A DNA stretch of 10,108 nt from Candidatus Rokuibacteriota bacterium (GTDB lineage Bacteria; Methylomirabilota; Methylomirabilia; Rokubacteriales; CSP1-6): positions 1 to 10,108 of the forward strand of contig JACQCN010000215.1 in the NCBI GenBank assembly GCA_016201575.1, in the 5' to 3' direction. The notes beneath the pieces are model-generated. The model worked only from the letters and a program-made list of their open reading frames with translations. It searched no databases and was not told the origin of the DNA. Both the position numbers and the translations under genes were made by a program. Shown here one piece after another: positions 1 to 7,603 of this stretch. How positions within the stretch are numbered: position 1 is the stretch's first letter; the number at the start of each line of letters is the position of its first letter.

Positions 1-863
1 ACCAGGTCGCGCACCACCGCGACGATGTCCGAGTGGGGCGCGGTGTGGGGCGCGACGGCGGCCTCGGCTTCGGACCGCTCCGGAGCGGCCCCGCGTGGGG
101 GCGCGTGACGCTGAACCGGGGCCTGCCCATGCGCCCGTCCACGCGACCGACCCCGGCCGCCGCGGCGGCGGTGCCGTCGGTCCGGCTCGGCCGGCTCCCG
201 AGGGCGCACGGTCGGCTCGGGCTCGGGGCGCGACGCCCCGTCGTCCCGGATGCCCGCGAGCGATCGGTACGAAAGCCGGCGGAACGCGATGCCGAGGCTC
301 GCCGCCACGTCCCCGACCGCGTCGAACGCCCGGTCGTCCGAGATGATCTCCGCGATGTCCCCGGCCCTCGCCCCCGCGAGCCACACGCCCGCCGTGACCG
401 CGATGCGCAGGTCGCTCCAGTCGCGGACGCCGGTCGAGGGCGCGCTGTGCACGAGATGGGCGCCGTGGCGGGCGAGGAGCCGCGCCGTGTCCTGGGCGAC
501 GACCTTCCAGTTCCCGACGGCGACCAGCTCGGTCGTCTGGCCCATGCGGTCGATCGCGAGGTGATCGAGCAGGCGGGCGATGTGCTCGACCCGGCTCGAG
601 TTCTCGACATCGAAGAAGATCGCGCGGCGCGAGGCGGGAAGCGGGCGCGGAGGCTCGGGCGGCGAGACGCGCGCGGCGAACGCGGGCTCGGGCGCGGCGG
701 TCGCGACGAGCGCCTCCGCCGTCTCCCGCTCGGCCGGCGGCGCGGGCGCGGGCTCGAGGGCCTCGATCCTCCCCGGACGCGCTTCGGTGGGCTTCCTCGC
801 GCGGCGGCGGGACGCTCCAGTCCGGCCGCGCCGGCTTGGTGTGGAGTTTCGTGCCGGCGTCAC
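1..863 (-). CDS. NYN-domain (LabA-like, PIN-fold) protein, C-terminus cut by window edge
   Basis: The reverse frame stays open from an in-frame TGA at 885-887 to position 1, giving at least 287 codons. The only standard start is GTG at 861-863; there is a weak AGAAGAGA upstream. Residues 1-78 are a basic then Ala/Pro/Glu-rich leader that looks disordered. Residues 79-205 look like an NYN domain: a first strand RRAIFFDVEN with D85, then VGNWK at 116-120, RDWSDLR with D148 and D151, and EIISDDRAFDAV with D176/D177. This acidic pattern fits the metal-binding PIN-like nuclease fold of the NYN family. Residues 206 to about 275 are an Arg/Gly/Pro/Glu-rich linker, and the last visible residues (SDIVAVVRDLV) look like the start of another helical domain. 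Family members are putative ribonucleases; the RNA target is unknown. It follows the hydrolase gene after about 100 bp on the same strand, so it may be transcribed separately. Confidence 0.82.
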   Translation of the reverse strand, partial: MTPARNSTPSRRGRTGASRRRARKPTEARPGRIEALEPAPAPPAERETAEALVATAAPEPAFAARVSPPEPPRPLPASRRAIFFDVENSSRVEHIARLLDHLAIDRMGQTTELVAVGNWKVVAQDTARLLARHGAHLVHSAPSTGVRDWSDLRIAVTAGVWLAGARAGDIAEIISDDRAFDAVGDVAASLGIAFRRLSYRSLAGIRDDGASRPEPEPTVRPREPAEPDRRHRRRGGRGRSRGRAHGQAPVQRHAPPRGAAPERSEAEAAVAPHTAPHSDIVAVVRDL

Positions 864-963
864 GGCTCGCTGTCTCTTCTCAAATCAGGTCCCTCCCGTC
901 AGGCGACACCACACAATAGCATCCCGGAGGGCCCGCGGGGCCGCGACACCGGCCGCCCCCGGC

Positions 964-1680
964 TCAGCGGGGCACTCTCCCCCCCTCGGAGACGAGCGGG
1001 CTCAGCGCGGCGATGAAGTCCCGCGAGCTGGACACCGAGCCGAAGACCCCGCCCTGCATCTTGATCATCTGGATCGCCGCGCGGTAGTTGCCCTCGTCGG
1101 TCGCGCCCGTGCAGTCCTCGAGCAGCAGGCACTCGTAGCCGCGATCGTTGGCGTCCCGCATCGTCGTGTGCACACACACGTCGGTCGTGATGCCGGTGAT
1201 CACCAGGTGCGTGATCGCGCGGTTCCGCAGCAGGATGTCGAGGTCGGTGGCGTAGAAGCTGCCCTTGCCCGGCTTGTCCACCACGAGCTCGTCGGGCAAG
1301 GGCTTGAGCTCCGCCACGATGTCCCAGCCCGGCTCCCCGCGCACCAGGATGCGGCCGGCGGGGCCGGGATCGCCGATGCCCGCACCGATCCGCCGGCTCC
1401 GCCACCGCTTGTTGGGCGGGCAGTCGGACAGGTCGGGCCGGTGCCCCTCGCGCGTGTGGATGACGGTGAAGCCCGGGATCCGCCGCACCGTGTCCAGCAC
1501 GTCCTGGATGGGCTTGATGGCGCGGGCGGTGAGGCCGATGTCGTAACCCATCTTGTCCACGTAGCCGCCCTTGCCGCAGAAGTCGTGCTGCATGTCGATG
1601 ACGAGCAACGCGGTCCGGGCGGGATCGATGTCGCCGTCGTAGGGCCAGTCGTAGGGGTCCGCCTTCACCGTGATGCCCAT
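964..1680 (-). CDS. Isochorismatase-superfamily cysteine hydrolase, biuret hydrolase-like amidohydrolase
   Basis: A 238-residue cytoplasmic amidohydrolase. The superfamily catalytic triad is visible: D29 in VIDMQ, K136 in [10 protein letters not shown] and C169 in TTDVCVHTT, with the usual cis-peptide context just before the cysteine. From memory, the N-terminal DPYDWPYDG, the [13 protein letters not shown] block, [29 protein letters not shown] and [10 protein letters not shown] (Q209) match rhizobial biuret hydrolase, which converts biuret to allophanate and ammonia, better than RutB, nicotinamidase or N-carbamoylsarcosine amidase. The D-to-K and D-to-C spacings also agree within one residue with the D36/K142/C175 triad I recall for that enzyme. 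The ATG has a strong AGGAGG six bases upstream, and this site overlaps the TAG of the binding-protein gene, so it is the last gene of the importer operon. Family assignment is firm; biuret as the substrate is an inference, and another ureide or carbamoyl amide is possible. Confidence 0.93.
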   Translation of the reverse strand: MGITVKADPYDWPYDGDIDPARTALLVIDMQHDFCGKGGYVDKMGYDIGLTARAIKPIQDVLDTVRRIPGFTVIHTREGHRPDLSDCPPNKRWRSRRIGAGIGDPGPAGRILVRGEPGWDIVAELKPLPDELVVDKPGKGSFYATDLDILLRNRAITHLVITGITTDVCVHTTMRDANDRGYECLLLEDCTGATDEGNYRAAIQMIKMQGGVFGSVSSSRDFIAALSPLVSEGGRVPR

Positions 1681-1690
1681 GGGAGGCCTC

Positions 1691-2791
1691 CTATCTCGGC
1701 ACGTCGCCCACGACGCCTTCCGTGTACCAGCTCATCTTCTCGATGAAGTCGAACGAGGGCTTCGCTCCTTCCTTCAGCAACACCGTGCCCTTGTTGTCCT
1801 TCATCGGGCCCTGGAAGACGACGTACTTGCCGTCCACGATCTCCTTCCGCCGGGCGAGCACCGCCTGCTGCACGGCCCTGGGGACCGCCGTGCCGAACGG
1901 CGCCAGCTCGACGTAGCCGCTCTCGAGGCCGCCGCGCGCGTGCGTGTTCACCCAGCGGTCGGCCTTGCCTTCCATCACGTCCTGCACGATGCGGACGTAG
2001 AGCGGCCCCCAGTTCCAGGCCGCGCCCGTGATCCACCCCTTCGGGTTGAACTTCTGCAGGTCGGCGGAATGGTACCCCACCGAGAACACGTTGCGCTTGG
2101 CCGCCGTCTCGACTACCGGGCGCGGGCAATCCTGGTGCTGGCTCAGGACGTCGGCGCCGAGGTCGATCAGCGCGTTGGCGGCCTCGGCGGCCTTGCCCGG
2201 GTTGCACCACTCCCCGGTGTAGATGACGCGGGTCTGGATCTTCGGGTTCACCGACCGCGCGCCGTAGGTGAGCGCGTTGATGTTCTGGAGCGTCTGCGGG
2301 ATCGGGTGGGCGGCCACGAATCCGATCGTGTTGGTCTTGGTCACCTTCCCGGCGGCCAGGCCGGCCAGGTACATCGGGTTGTAGATGTAGCCCCAGTAGG
2401 TGCCGACGTTGGCGGAGTGCTTGAAGCCCCCGGCGTGCATGAGCACCACGTCGGGGTGCCGCTTGCCGACGTTGATGGCGGGATCGAGGTAGCCGTAGCT
2501 CGTGGGGAACAGGAGCTTCGCGCCCTTCTGGATCATCTGCTCCATCACGCGCTCGACTTCCGCGGTCTCGGGGATGTTCTCCGCGGTGAGGACCTCGACG
2601 CTGCCGAGCTTGGCCTCTACGGCCTTCCGCCCGCGATCGTGCTCGTAGTTGTAGCCGTAGTCGTCCTTGGGCCCCACGTAGACGAAGCCCACGATGAACT
2701 TCTTCGCCTGCGCCCGGGCCGCTGTGTCGCCGGCCAGCAGCAGCCCGAAGACTCCTCCGATCAGTGCCAGCGCCAGAACCGTTCTTCGCAT
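1691..2791 (-). CDS. BMP-family ABC transporter substrate-binding protein
   Basis: A 366-residue periplasmic solute-binding protein. Residues 1-29 form a Sec signal peptide: MRRT, a Leu/Ala/Gly-rich core, then AAARAQA-type cleavage before [11 protein letters not shown]. There is no lipobox cysteine, so it is probably soluble in the periplasm. The mature part follows the Bmp/PnrA (Med) fold: [16 protein letters not shown] at the start, [25 protein letters not shown] around 71-95, [19 protein letters not shown] at 130-148 and a [10 protein letters not shown] segment at 212-220. BMP proteins usually bind nucleosides or other small polar ligands. The ATG at 2789-2791 is chosen because AGGAGG lies six bases upstream; an in-frame ATG at 2804-2806 would place that ribosome site inside the gene. 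The gene begins 11 bp after the upstream permease stop and ends 10 bp before the hydrolase start, which points to a single transcript. The ligand cannot be read from sequence. Confidence 0.95.
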   Translation of the reverse strand: MRRTVLALALIGGVFGLLLAGDTAARAQAKKFIVGFVYVGPKDDYGYNYEHDRGRKAVEAKLGSVEVLTAENIPETAEVERVMEQMIQKGAKLLFPTSYGYLDPAINVGKRHPDVVLMHAGGFKHSANVGTYWGYIYNPMYLAGLAAGKVTKTNTIGFVAAHPIPQTLQNINALTYGARSVNPKIQTRVIYTGEWCNPGKAAEAANALIDLGADVLSQHQDCPRPVVETAAKRNVFSVGYHSADLQKFNPKGWITGAAWNWGPLYVRIVQDVMEGKADRWVNTHARGGLESGYVELAPFGTAVPRAVQQAVLARRKEIVDGKYVVFQGPMKDNKGTVLLKEGAKPSFDFIEKMSWYTEGVVGDVPR

Positions 2792-2802
2792 GGTCCGCCT
2801 CC

Positions 2803-3717
2803 TCATTTGAGTCCTTCGAACACTTCCTTCAGCCCTTCGGGCATGGTGTGCCGCTGCGCCCGCGCCAGCAGCAGCAAACCGACGAGTGTCAGCAGGTACG
2901 GCGTCATGTCCAGGAAGTACGGCGACAGGGCCACCCCGCGCGCCTGGATCTGGAGCTGGAGCGCGAAGACGGCGCCGAAGATCACGGCGCCCAGGACGGC
3001 CCGCAGGGGGTGCCAGGTGGCGAAGATCACCAGCGCCACCGCGATGAAGCCGCGGCCGTTGGACATGCCCTCGACCCAGCTCCGCGCGTAGGCCAGCGAG
3101 AGGTGGGCGCCGGCGACGCCGGCCAGGACGCCCCCGCACACCACCGCCGCGTACTGGACGACCGCAGTGGGCAGGCCCGACGCGAAGGCCACCGCCTGGC
3201 GCTCGCCCACCGCGCGGAGCGCCAGCCCCCACTTCGTGTAGAAGAGGATCAGCCAGATCAGCGGCGCCAGCAGGTAGGCCCCGTACACGAGCACGTCGTG
3301 GCTGAACAGGAGCCGCCCGACCACGGGCAGGTCCGACAGGCCCGGCACCGCCAGCGGCGCCACCGCGTTGATCTTCACGGCCACGTACGGCCGGCCCACG
3401 AACGACGTCACGCCGAGACAGAGGAACATCAGGGCCAGGCCGCTGGCGATCTGGTTGGCCCGCACCGTCACCACCATGAAGGCGTGGACCAGGCTCGCCG
3501 CGCCGCCGGCGAGCGCGGCGGCCGCGATGCCCAGCAGCGGGCTCTGGGTCTGGGCGGTGGTGATGAAGCCCGCGCACGCGCCCACGAGGATGGCGCCCTC
3601 CACGCCGAGGTTCACGATGCCCGCCCGCTCGGCGATCACCTCGCCGAGCGTGGCGTAGAGGATGGGCGTGCCCGCCCGGATGCCGCCCTCGAGCACGCTC
3701 GCGAGCATCGCCAGCAC
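2803..3717 (-). CDS. ABC transporter permease, BPD_transp_2 family (second permease of BMP system)
   Basis: An inner-membrane permease of 304 residues, the usual size for the shorter subunit of BMP/nucleoside importers (NupQ-like). The family hallmark RAGIVNLGVEG is at 31-41, followed by alternating hydrophobic segments: ILVGACAGFITT, LGIAAAALAGGAASLVHAFMVV, a segment around residue 100, YGAYLLAPLIWLILFY, AAVVCGGVLAGVAGAHLSL, a long segment near 225-255 and LLTLVGLLLLARAQ near the C-terminus. It should pair with the neighbouring permease to form the channel. The start is GTG at 3715-3717, one base after the TGA of the upstream permease; an in-frame ATG at 3706-3708 is the alternative, and neither has a strong ribosome site, so translational coupling is likely. 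Its last codons contain the AGGAGG used by the binding-protein gene. Confidence 0.95.
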   Translation of the reverse strand: MLAMLASVLEGGIRAGTPILYATLGEVIAERAGIVNLGVEGAILVGACAGFITTAQTQSPLLGIAAAALAGGAASLVHAFMVVTVRANQIASGLALMFLCLGVTSFVGRPYVAVKINAVAPLAVPGLSDLPVVGRLLFSHDVLVYGAYLLAPLIWLILFYTKWGLALRAVGERQAVAFASGLPTAVVQYAAVVCGGVLAGVAGAHLSLAYARSWVEGMSNGRGFIAVALVIFATWHPLRAVLGAVIFGAVFALQLQIQARGVALSPYFLDMTPYLLTLVGLLLLARAQRHTMPEGLKEVFEGLK

Positions 3718-3718
3718 G

Positions 3719-4756
3719 TCAGGCCGTCCGCGCCGCCCGGAAGCGGCTGCCGAGCACGACGAAGAAGATGAGCGCCATGATGATGTTCACGGTCGCGTAC
3801 GGGAGCCCGAGGCTGATCTGGACCTGGTCGCCGCCCACCGAGAGCACGCCGAGCAGGACCGCCATCGCCACGATCCCGAGCGGGTGGTGCAGCGCGAGCC
3901 AGCTCACGAGGAAGCCGGTGTAGCCGAAGCCCGTCGAGATGCCGGGGCGGAGCCGCGACTGGATGGCGCAGACCTCGGCCATGCCCGCCAGCCCGGCGAG
4001 CGCGCCGCCGGCGCACATCGTGAGCAGGATGTAGCGGCCGAGCGGGATCCCGGCCCGCACGGCCGCCTCCGGGTTGTCGCCGATCACGCGCACCTCGTAG
4101 CCCCAGCGGGTGCGCCGCAGGACGAAGTAGAAGAGCGCGATCGCGACCAGCGCGAACCAGAGGCCGGCGTGGATGCGCGTGCCCCAGTAGAGCCCGAGCC
4201 GGGCCGAGTCCGAGAACTCGGGCGTGAACGGCCAGTTGTAGCTCAGCGGGTCCTTCCACGGCCCGCGCACCACGTACTCCACGAGGAGGACGATCACGTA
4301 GTTGAGGAGCAGCGTGGAGATCGTCTCGTTGACGCCGGCGGCCCAGCGGAGCACGGCCGGCACGAGGGCGGCGGCGGCGCCCCCGAGGAGCCCGAGCGCG
4401 ACGAGGCCCGGGAGGAGCGCGGCGCGCGGCAGGAAGCCGAGCGTGAGCGCGCCCCACGTCGCCGCCATCGCTCCCGCGTGGAGCTGCCCCTCGCCGCCGA
4501 CGTTCAGCAGGCCGATGCGGGCGGGGATCGCGGTGGCGGCGGCGCAGAGCATCAGCGGGATCGCGCGCACCACGACCTCGCTGAGGCCGTAGGTGCTGCC
4601 GAACGCGCCCGCGAAGATCGCGCGGTAGGCCGCGAGCGGGTTCTTGCCGAACAGCAGCAGGAAGATCCCGACCGCCACGAAGGCGAGCGCCGTCAGGCCG
4701 AGGAGCCGGACCGGGATCAGGAGGCGGGAATCGGCGAGGCGGGCGAGTCGTGCCAT
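3719..4756 (-). CDS. ABC transporter permease, BPD_transp_2 family (first permease of BMP system)
   Basis: A 345-residue inner-membrane permease, NupP-like in position and length. A first hydrophobic helix covers about 15-37, then the hallmark ARIGLLNVGGEGQ at 79-91, and several further helices, including LLPGLVALGLLGGAAAALVPAVL, TISTLLLNYVIVLLVEYVV, IHAGLWFALVAIALFYFVL and NIIMALIFFVVLGS near the end. A conserved cytoplasmic loop, RTRWGYEVRVIGDNPEAA, lies around 225-243 and probably meets the ATPase. The ATG at 4754-4756 lies inside the end of the ATPase gene, giving a 40-bp overlap. No clear Shine-Dalgarno precedes it and no later standard start keeps the first helix, so coupled translation from the ATPase gene is likely. 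The reading frame remains open far upstream, but that part is a shadow of the ATPase gene. Confidence 0.94.
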   Translation of the reverse strand: MARLARLADSRLLIPVRLLGLTALAFVAVGIFLLLFGKNPLAAYRAIFAGAFGSTYGLSEVVVRAIPLMLCAAATAIPARIGLLNVGGEGQLHAGAMAATWGALTLGFLPRAALLPGLVALGLLGGAAAALVPAVLRWAAGVNETISTLLLNYVIVLLVEYVVRGPWKDPLSYNWPFTPEFSDSARLGLYWGTRIHAGLWFALVAIALFYFVLRRTRWGYEVRVIGDNPEAAVRAGIPLGRYILLTMCAGGALAGLAGMAEVCAIQSRLRPGISTGFGYTGFLVSWLALHHPLGIVAMAVLLGVLSVGGDQVQISLGLPYATVNIIMALIFFVVLGSRFRAARTA

Positions 4757-6330
4757 TCGTGTCGCTTGGCGCCGGTCATGAGCAGCCCGATGTCGACGGT
4801 GTCGATCTCGCCCGGCCGGAACGCGCCGACGATCGCCCCGCGGGAGAAGACCACGAGCCGGTCCGACAGGTCGAGCAGCTCGTCGAGGTCCTCGGAGATG
4901 AGGAGGATGGCCGCGCCCCCGTTGCGGGCCATCATCAGCAGCTCGTGGGCCATGCGCGTGGCGGCGACGTCGAGGCCCCGCGTGGGATAGAAGGTCACCA
5001 GGAGCTTCGGCCGGCGGGAGAGCTCGCGGAGCAGCAGGAGCCGCTGCACGTTCCCGCCGGAGAGAGTGCCCACGGGAACCGTCAGGCGGGGAATCGTGAG
5101 CCCGAAGTTCTCGATGCGCTCCTCGATCGCCCGCCGGATCGCCCGCCAGTCGGTGAAGAGCCCGCCGCGCGGCATGAAGCGGCGGCGCTCCGTGAGGATC
5201 ATGTTCTCGGCGATGGTCAGCCCGGGGGCCACGCCCATCCGCAGCGGATCCTCGGGGATGCAGGCCACGCCCGCCTCCAGCATCCGCGCCGTCGTGGCGT
5301 GGGAGACGTCCACGCCGTCGAGGAGGATGCGCCCGTGGGCGGCGCGCCGCAGGCCGAGGATCGCCTCGCCGAGCTCGGTCTGGCCGTTGCCGGTGACGCC
5401 GGCGACGCCGAGGATCTCGCCGCCGTGGAGGCTCAGGCTGACGCCGGCCAGGCCGCAACGGCCGCGCTCCCCGGGCACGCTCACGCTCTCCAGCTCGAGC
5501 ACCGGGCGCGCGCCGTCGGCGCGACCCCGCCGCGAGAACGTGTCCGTGCGCAGCTCCCGCTCGCCCAGGAGCATGTAGGCGAGGTCCTGCTCCGTCGCCT
5601 TGTCCCGGCTCAACGTCCCCACCACCGACCCCTTGCGCAGGACCGTGATGCGATCGGCGATCGCCATCACCTCCTTGAGCTTGTGGGTGATGAAGAGGAT
5701 CGTGTAGCCGTCGCGTCGCAGTGTCTGGAGGATCTCGAACAGGCCGCGGATCTCGTGCGGCGCGAGCACGCTCGTAGGCTCGTCGAGGATCAAAATGCGG
5801 GCGCCGCTCACCAGCAGCTTGATGATCTCCACCCGCTGCTGCTCGCCCACCGAGAGCTGCCACACCTTCGCGTCCGGATCCACGGTGAGGCCGTAGCGCG
5901 CGCCGTACTGGCGGACGCGCTCCCGGATATCGGCCGTGTCGGGGACGACGCCGAGGCGCGGGAGGGCGAGGGCGATGTTCTCGACGACCGAGAAGGCGGG
6001 GATGAGCATGAAGGACTGGAACACCATGCCGATGCCCGCCCGGATCGCGTCGGACGGGGAGCGGAGGTCCAGGCGCGCGCCGTCGACGGAGATCGTGCCC
6101 GCGTCCGGCTGATAGAAGCCGTAGAGCACCTTCATCAAGGTGCTCTTGCCCGCGCCGTTCTCCCCGAGCAGCGCGTGAATCTCGCCCCGGTCGACCTCGA
6201 GGTTGATGCCGCAGTTGGCGAGGACGCCGGGGAAGCTCTTGGTGATGCCGTCGAGGCGGAGGTACACGACGGCGGGGCCTGCTGCAACGGCTGTGCCCCG
6301 GGGGAGCGACGAAGAAGGGAACGAACTCAA
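4717..6330 (-). CDS. ABC transporter ATP-binding protein, duplicated NBD, BMP/nucleoside type
   Basis: A 537-residue ATPase with two fused nucleotide-binding domains, as in NupO/RbsA-type importers. NBD1 is complete: Walker A GENGAGKST at 56-64, signature LSVGEQQR at 159-166, Walker B ILILDEPTS with D183/E184, and switch histidine H216. NBD2 is degenerate in the way usual for this class: the P-loop reads GVTGNGQTEL at 311-320 with no GK[ST], the signature is LSGGN at 423-427, the Walker B region reads VTFYPTRGLD without the acidic pair, and the switch position is E480 in LLISED. One functional ATP site plus one structural site is expected. The TTG at 6328-6330 gives the full frame, but no ribosome site is visible. 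GTG at 6265-6267, just before YLRLDGITKSFPG, is a good alternative and would remove 21 poorly conserved residues. It is the first gene of the operon and overlaps the next by 40 bp. Confidence 0.94.
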   Translation of the reverse strand: MSSFPSSSLPRGTAVAAGPAVVYLRLDGITKSFPGVLANCGINLEVDRGEIHALLGENGAGKSTLMKVLYGFYQPDAGTISVDGARLDLRSPSDAIRAGIGMVFQSFMLIPAFSVVENIALALPRLGVVPDTADIRERVRQYGARYGLTVDPDAKVWQLSVGEQQRVEIIKLLVSGARILILDEPTSVLAPHEIRGLFEILQTLRRDGYTILFITHKLKEVMAIADRITVLRKGSVVGTLSRDKATEQDLAYMLLGERELRTDTFSRRGRADGARPVLELESVSVPGERGRCGLAGVSLSLHGGEILGVAGVTGNGQTELGEAILGLRRAAHGRILLDGVDVSHATTARMLEAGVACIPEDPLRMGVAPGLTIAENMILTERRRFMPRGGLFTDWRAIRRAIEERIENFGLTIPRLTVPVGTLSGGNVQRLLLLRELSRRPKLLVTFYPTRGLDVAATRMAHELLMMARNGGAAILLISEDLDELLDLSDRLVVFSRGAIVGAFRPGEIDTVDIGLLMTGAKRHEWHDSPASPIPAS

Positions 6331-6466
6331 GAAGTCAGTCGGGCACGCAGCCGGCGCCCCCGCCTAAACTTTGGGCACTCGCCGCCGTATGCGTTCGCCG
6401 TGAGCACCGGGACCCAGTAACGTGTCGGACCACCTTCGGTTTGAGCGCCCACGTTGCTGGCATTCC
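6331..6466. other. Leader region upstream of the transporter operon
   Basis: These 136 bp between the ATPase start and the palindromic element hold no gene I can support. It should contain the operon promoter, read on the minus strand, unless transcription comes through from the dehydrogenase gene. I see no convincing -35/-10 pair and no riboswitch-like pairing. The few AT-rich spots, read on the plus strand, are CCTAAACTTTGGG near 6363-6375 and GCCGTATGC near 6384-6392. Confidence 0.4.
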
Positions 6467-6634
6467 CTAGCGCGGATCATTCACGAACGCCGGCGCCGAG
6501 CGGCGGGCGGGTCCTGGCGCGGCAGGCAGGCTCGCCCGTCCTCGCTCGATACCCCACTCGCTGCGGGCGGACGGGCTGCCTGCCGCGCCACCCGCCCGGC
6601 TCCCGTGGTGCCGTTCGTGAATCATGTGCGCTAG
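6467..6634. repeat. 168-bp imperfect palindrome with CTAG ends (MITE-like or large hairpin)
   Basis: The outer 23 bp at each end (6467-6489 and 6612-6634) are inverted copies with 20 of 23 matches. Both begin with CTAG and share the inner block ATTCACGAACG. Pairing continues inwards: 6504-6511 with 6591-6598 (8 bp), 6515-6528 with 6577-6590 (14 bp, TGGCGCGGCAGGCA and its complement) and 6535-6541 with 6569-6575 (7 bp). This leaves a 27-base loop at 6542-6568. The size, terminal inverted repeats, lack of coding capacity and CTAG at both borders (which could be a target duplication) suit a miniature inverted-repeat element. A long structured terminator or REP-like unit is the alternative, since it lies directly behind the dehydrogenase gene. 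The right CTAG contains that gene's TAG stop. I cannot tell from one copy whether it is dispersed. Confidence 0.72.
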
Positions 6635-7593
6635 TACCCCTTGCGCTTGTCGACCAGACCCAGGAGCGGCCGGCCGGCGCGGAGGCGGCGGAGGTTCTCG
6701 CAGAAGACGGCGACCGCGCGCTGGGCGCGCCGCGGCGAGCCGCCGGCCGTGTGCGGAGTCACGATCACGCGCGGGTGCGTCCAGAGCCGGTGGCCGGGCG
6801 GCAGCGGCTCGGGGTCCGTGACGTCGAGGCCCGCGCCCCAGATGCGGCCTTCGTCGAGGGCGGCGAGCAGGTCCTCGCCGTGGACGATCGCGCCCCGCGT
6901 GACGTTGATCAGGATCGCGTGGGGCCGCATCCGCCGGAAGAGGTCGCGCGTGAACAGGTGCTGGGTCGCCTTGGTGAGCGGCAGCGCGATGACCACCACG
7001 TCGGAGGCCTCGAGCAGGTCGTACAGCCGGTCGGGCTTCCAGACCGCCTCCACCCCGGGCTCGGGCGCGACGTCCTCGATATCGACCGCCAGCACGCGCA
7101 GCCCGAACCCGAGCGCGCGCCGGGCGACCGCGCGCCCGGTGCCGCCGAAGCCCACGATCCCCATCGTCTGCTCGAACAGCTCGCGCTGCTCCTTGCGGAT
7201 CGGCTCGCGCAGCCCGAAGTCGGGCCGGCGCAGGGCCGTGTGGACCCCGCGCGTCAGCCCGAGCAGCAGCGCGAACGCGTGCTCGGCCAGATGGACGCCG
7301 ACCTCGCCCTTCTCGCTCGCCAGGATCACGTCGCTCTCGACCAGCTCGAGGGCGAGGATGCTGTCCACGCCCGCGCCGAGCGCGTGGTAGTAGCGGAGGT
7401 TCCGGTGCGCGGCGAACACGTCGACCGGCACCCGTCCGAAGAGCACGTCGGCGTCGACGATCTCGGCGAGCTGGCGCGCGCGGCCCGGCGCCTCGACGAG
7501 CGTGGCGGCGGGGCCGGCGGCGGCGAGAATCTGGGCGCGTTGCTCCCCGGTGAGCGCAGCGGCGATCAGCGTCGGCGCGAAGAGGATCTTCAC
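6631..7593 (-). CDS. NAD(P)-dependent D-2-hydroxyacid dehydrogenase
   Basis: A 320-residue cytoplasmic oxidoreductase of the D-isomer 2-hydroxyacid dehydrogenase family, interconverting a 2-oxoacid and a D-2-hydroxyacid. The Rossmann dinucleotide motif is GFGGTG at 148-153, and D171 at the end of the second strand (VLAVD) favours NAD over NADP. The catalytic residues are R233 in NVTRGAIV, E262 in DVTDPEPLP and H281 in VTPHTAGG. The substrate-side loop around 72-76 reads LGAGVD, common in this family. The C-terminus DKRKGY is a natural family ending, so the gene is not cut by the palindromic element that starts at its stop. The start is GTG at 7591-7593; no ATG fits and the ribosome site is weak. 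The substrate (glyoxylate/hydroxypyruvate, phosphoglycerate or other) cannot be decided. The gene is upstream of and collinear with the transporter operon, but about 300 bp and a large hairpin separate them. Confidence 0.94.
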   Translation of the reverse strand: MKILFAPTLIAAALTGEQRAQILAAAGPAATLVEAPGRARQLAEIVDADVLFGRVPVDVFAAHRNLRYYHALGAGVDSILALELVESDVILASEKGEVGVHLAEHAFALLLGLTRGVHTALRRPDFGLREPIRKEQRELFEQTMGIVGFGGTGRAVARRALGFGLRVLAVDIEDVAPEPGVEAVWKPDRLYDLLEASDVVVIALPLTKATQHLFTRDLFRRMRPHAILINVTRGAIVHGEDLLAALDEGRIWGAGLDVTDPEPLPPGHRLWTHPRVIVTPHTAGGSPRRAQRAVAVFCENLRRLRAGRPLLGLVDKRKGY

Positions 7594-7603
7594 GCCCGAG
7601 AGT

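Noticed and set aside
930..942. GGCCC-GCG-GGGCC hairpin after the hydrolase gene as an operon terminator
   Set aside because: Only five base pairs and no T-run; such short GC stems are common at this base composition.
33..1746. Long plus-strand frames of 327 and 388 codons across the left end
   Set aside because: They are Arg/Ala/Gly-rich shadows of the reverse-strand NYN and hydrolase genes, with no domain motif and no ribosome site; high GC removes stop codons.
1691..3577. 628-codon reverse frame suggesting a fusion ahead of the binding protein
   Set aside because: The extra N-terminal half is a shadow of the permease gene; a signal peptide and AGGAGG site mark the true start at 2791.
3719..5863. 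714-codon reverse frame suggesting a fusion ahead of the permease
   Set aside because: The part upstream of 4756 is a low-complexity Arg/Ala/Pro shadow of the ATPase gene; the membrane protein begins at the ATG at 4756.
6422..6634. 70-codon plus-strand frame over the palindromic element
   Set aside because: It follows the symmetric repeat from end to end, has no ribosome site and no recognisable domain; the inverted repeat explains the sequence better.
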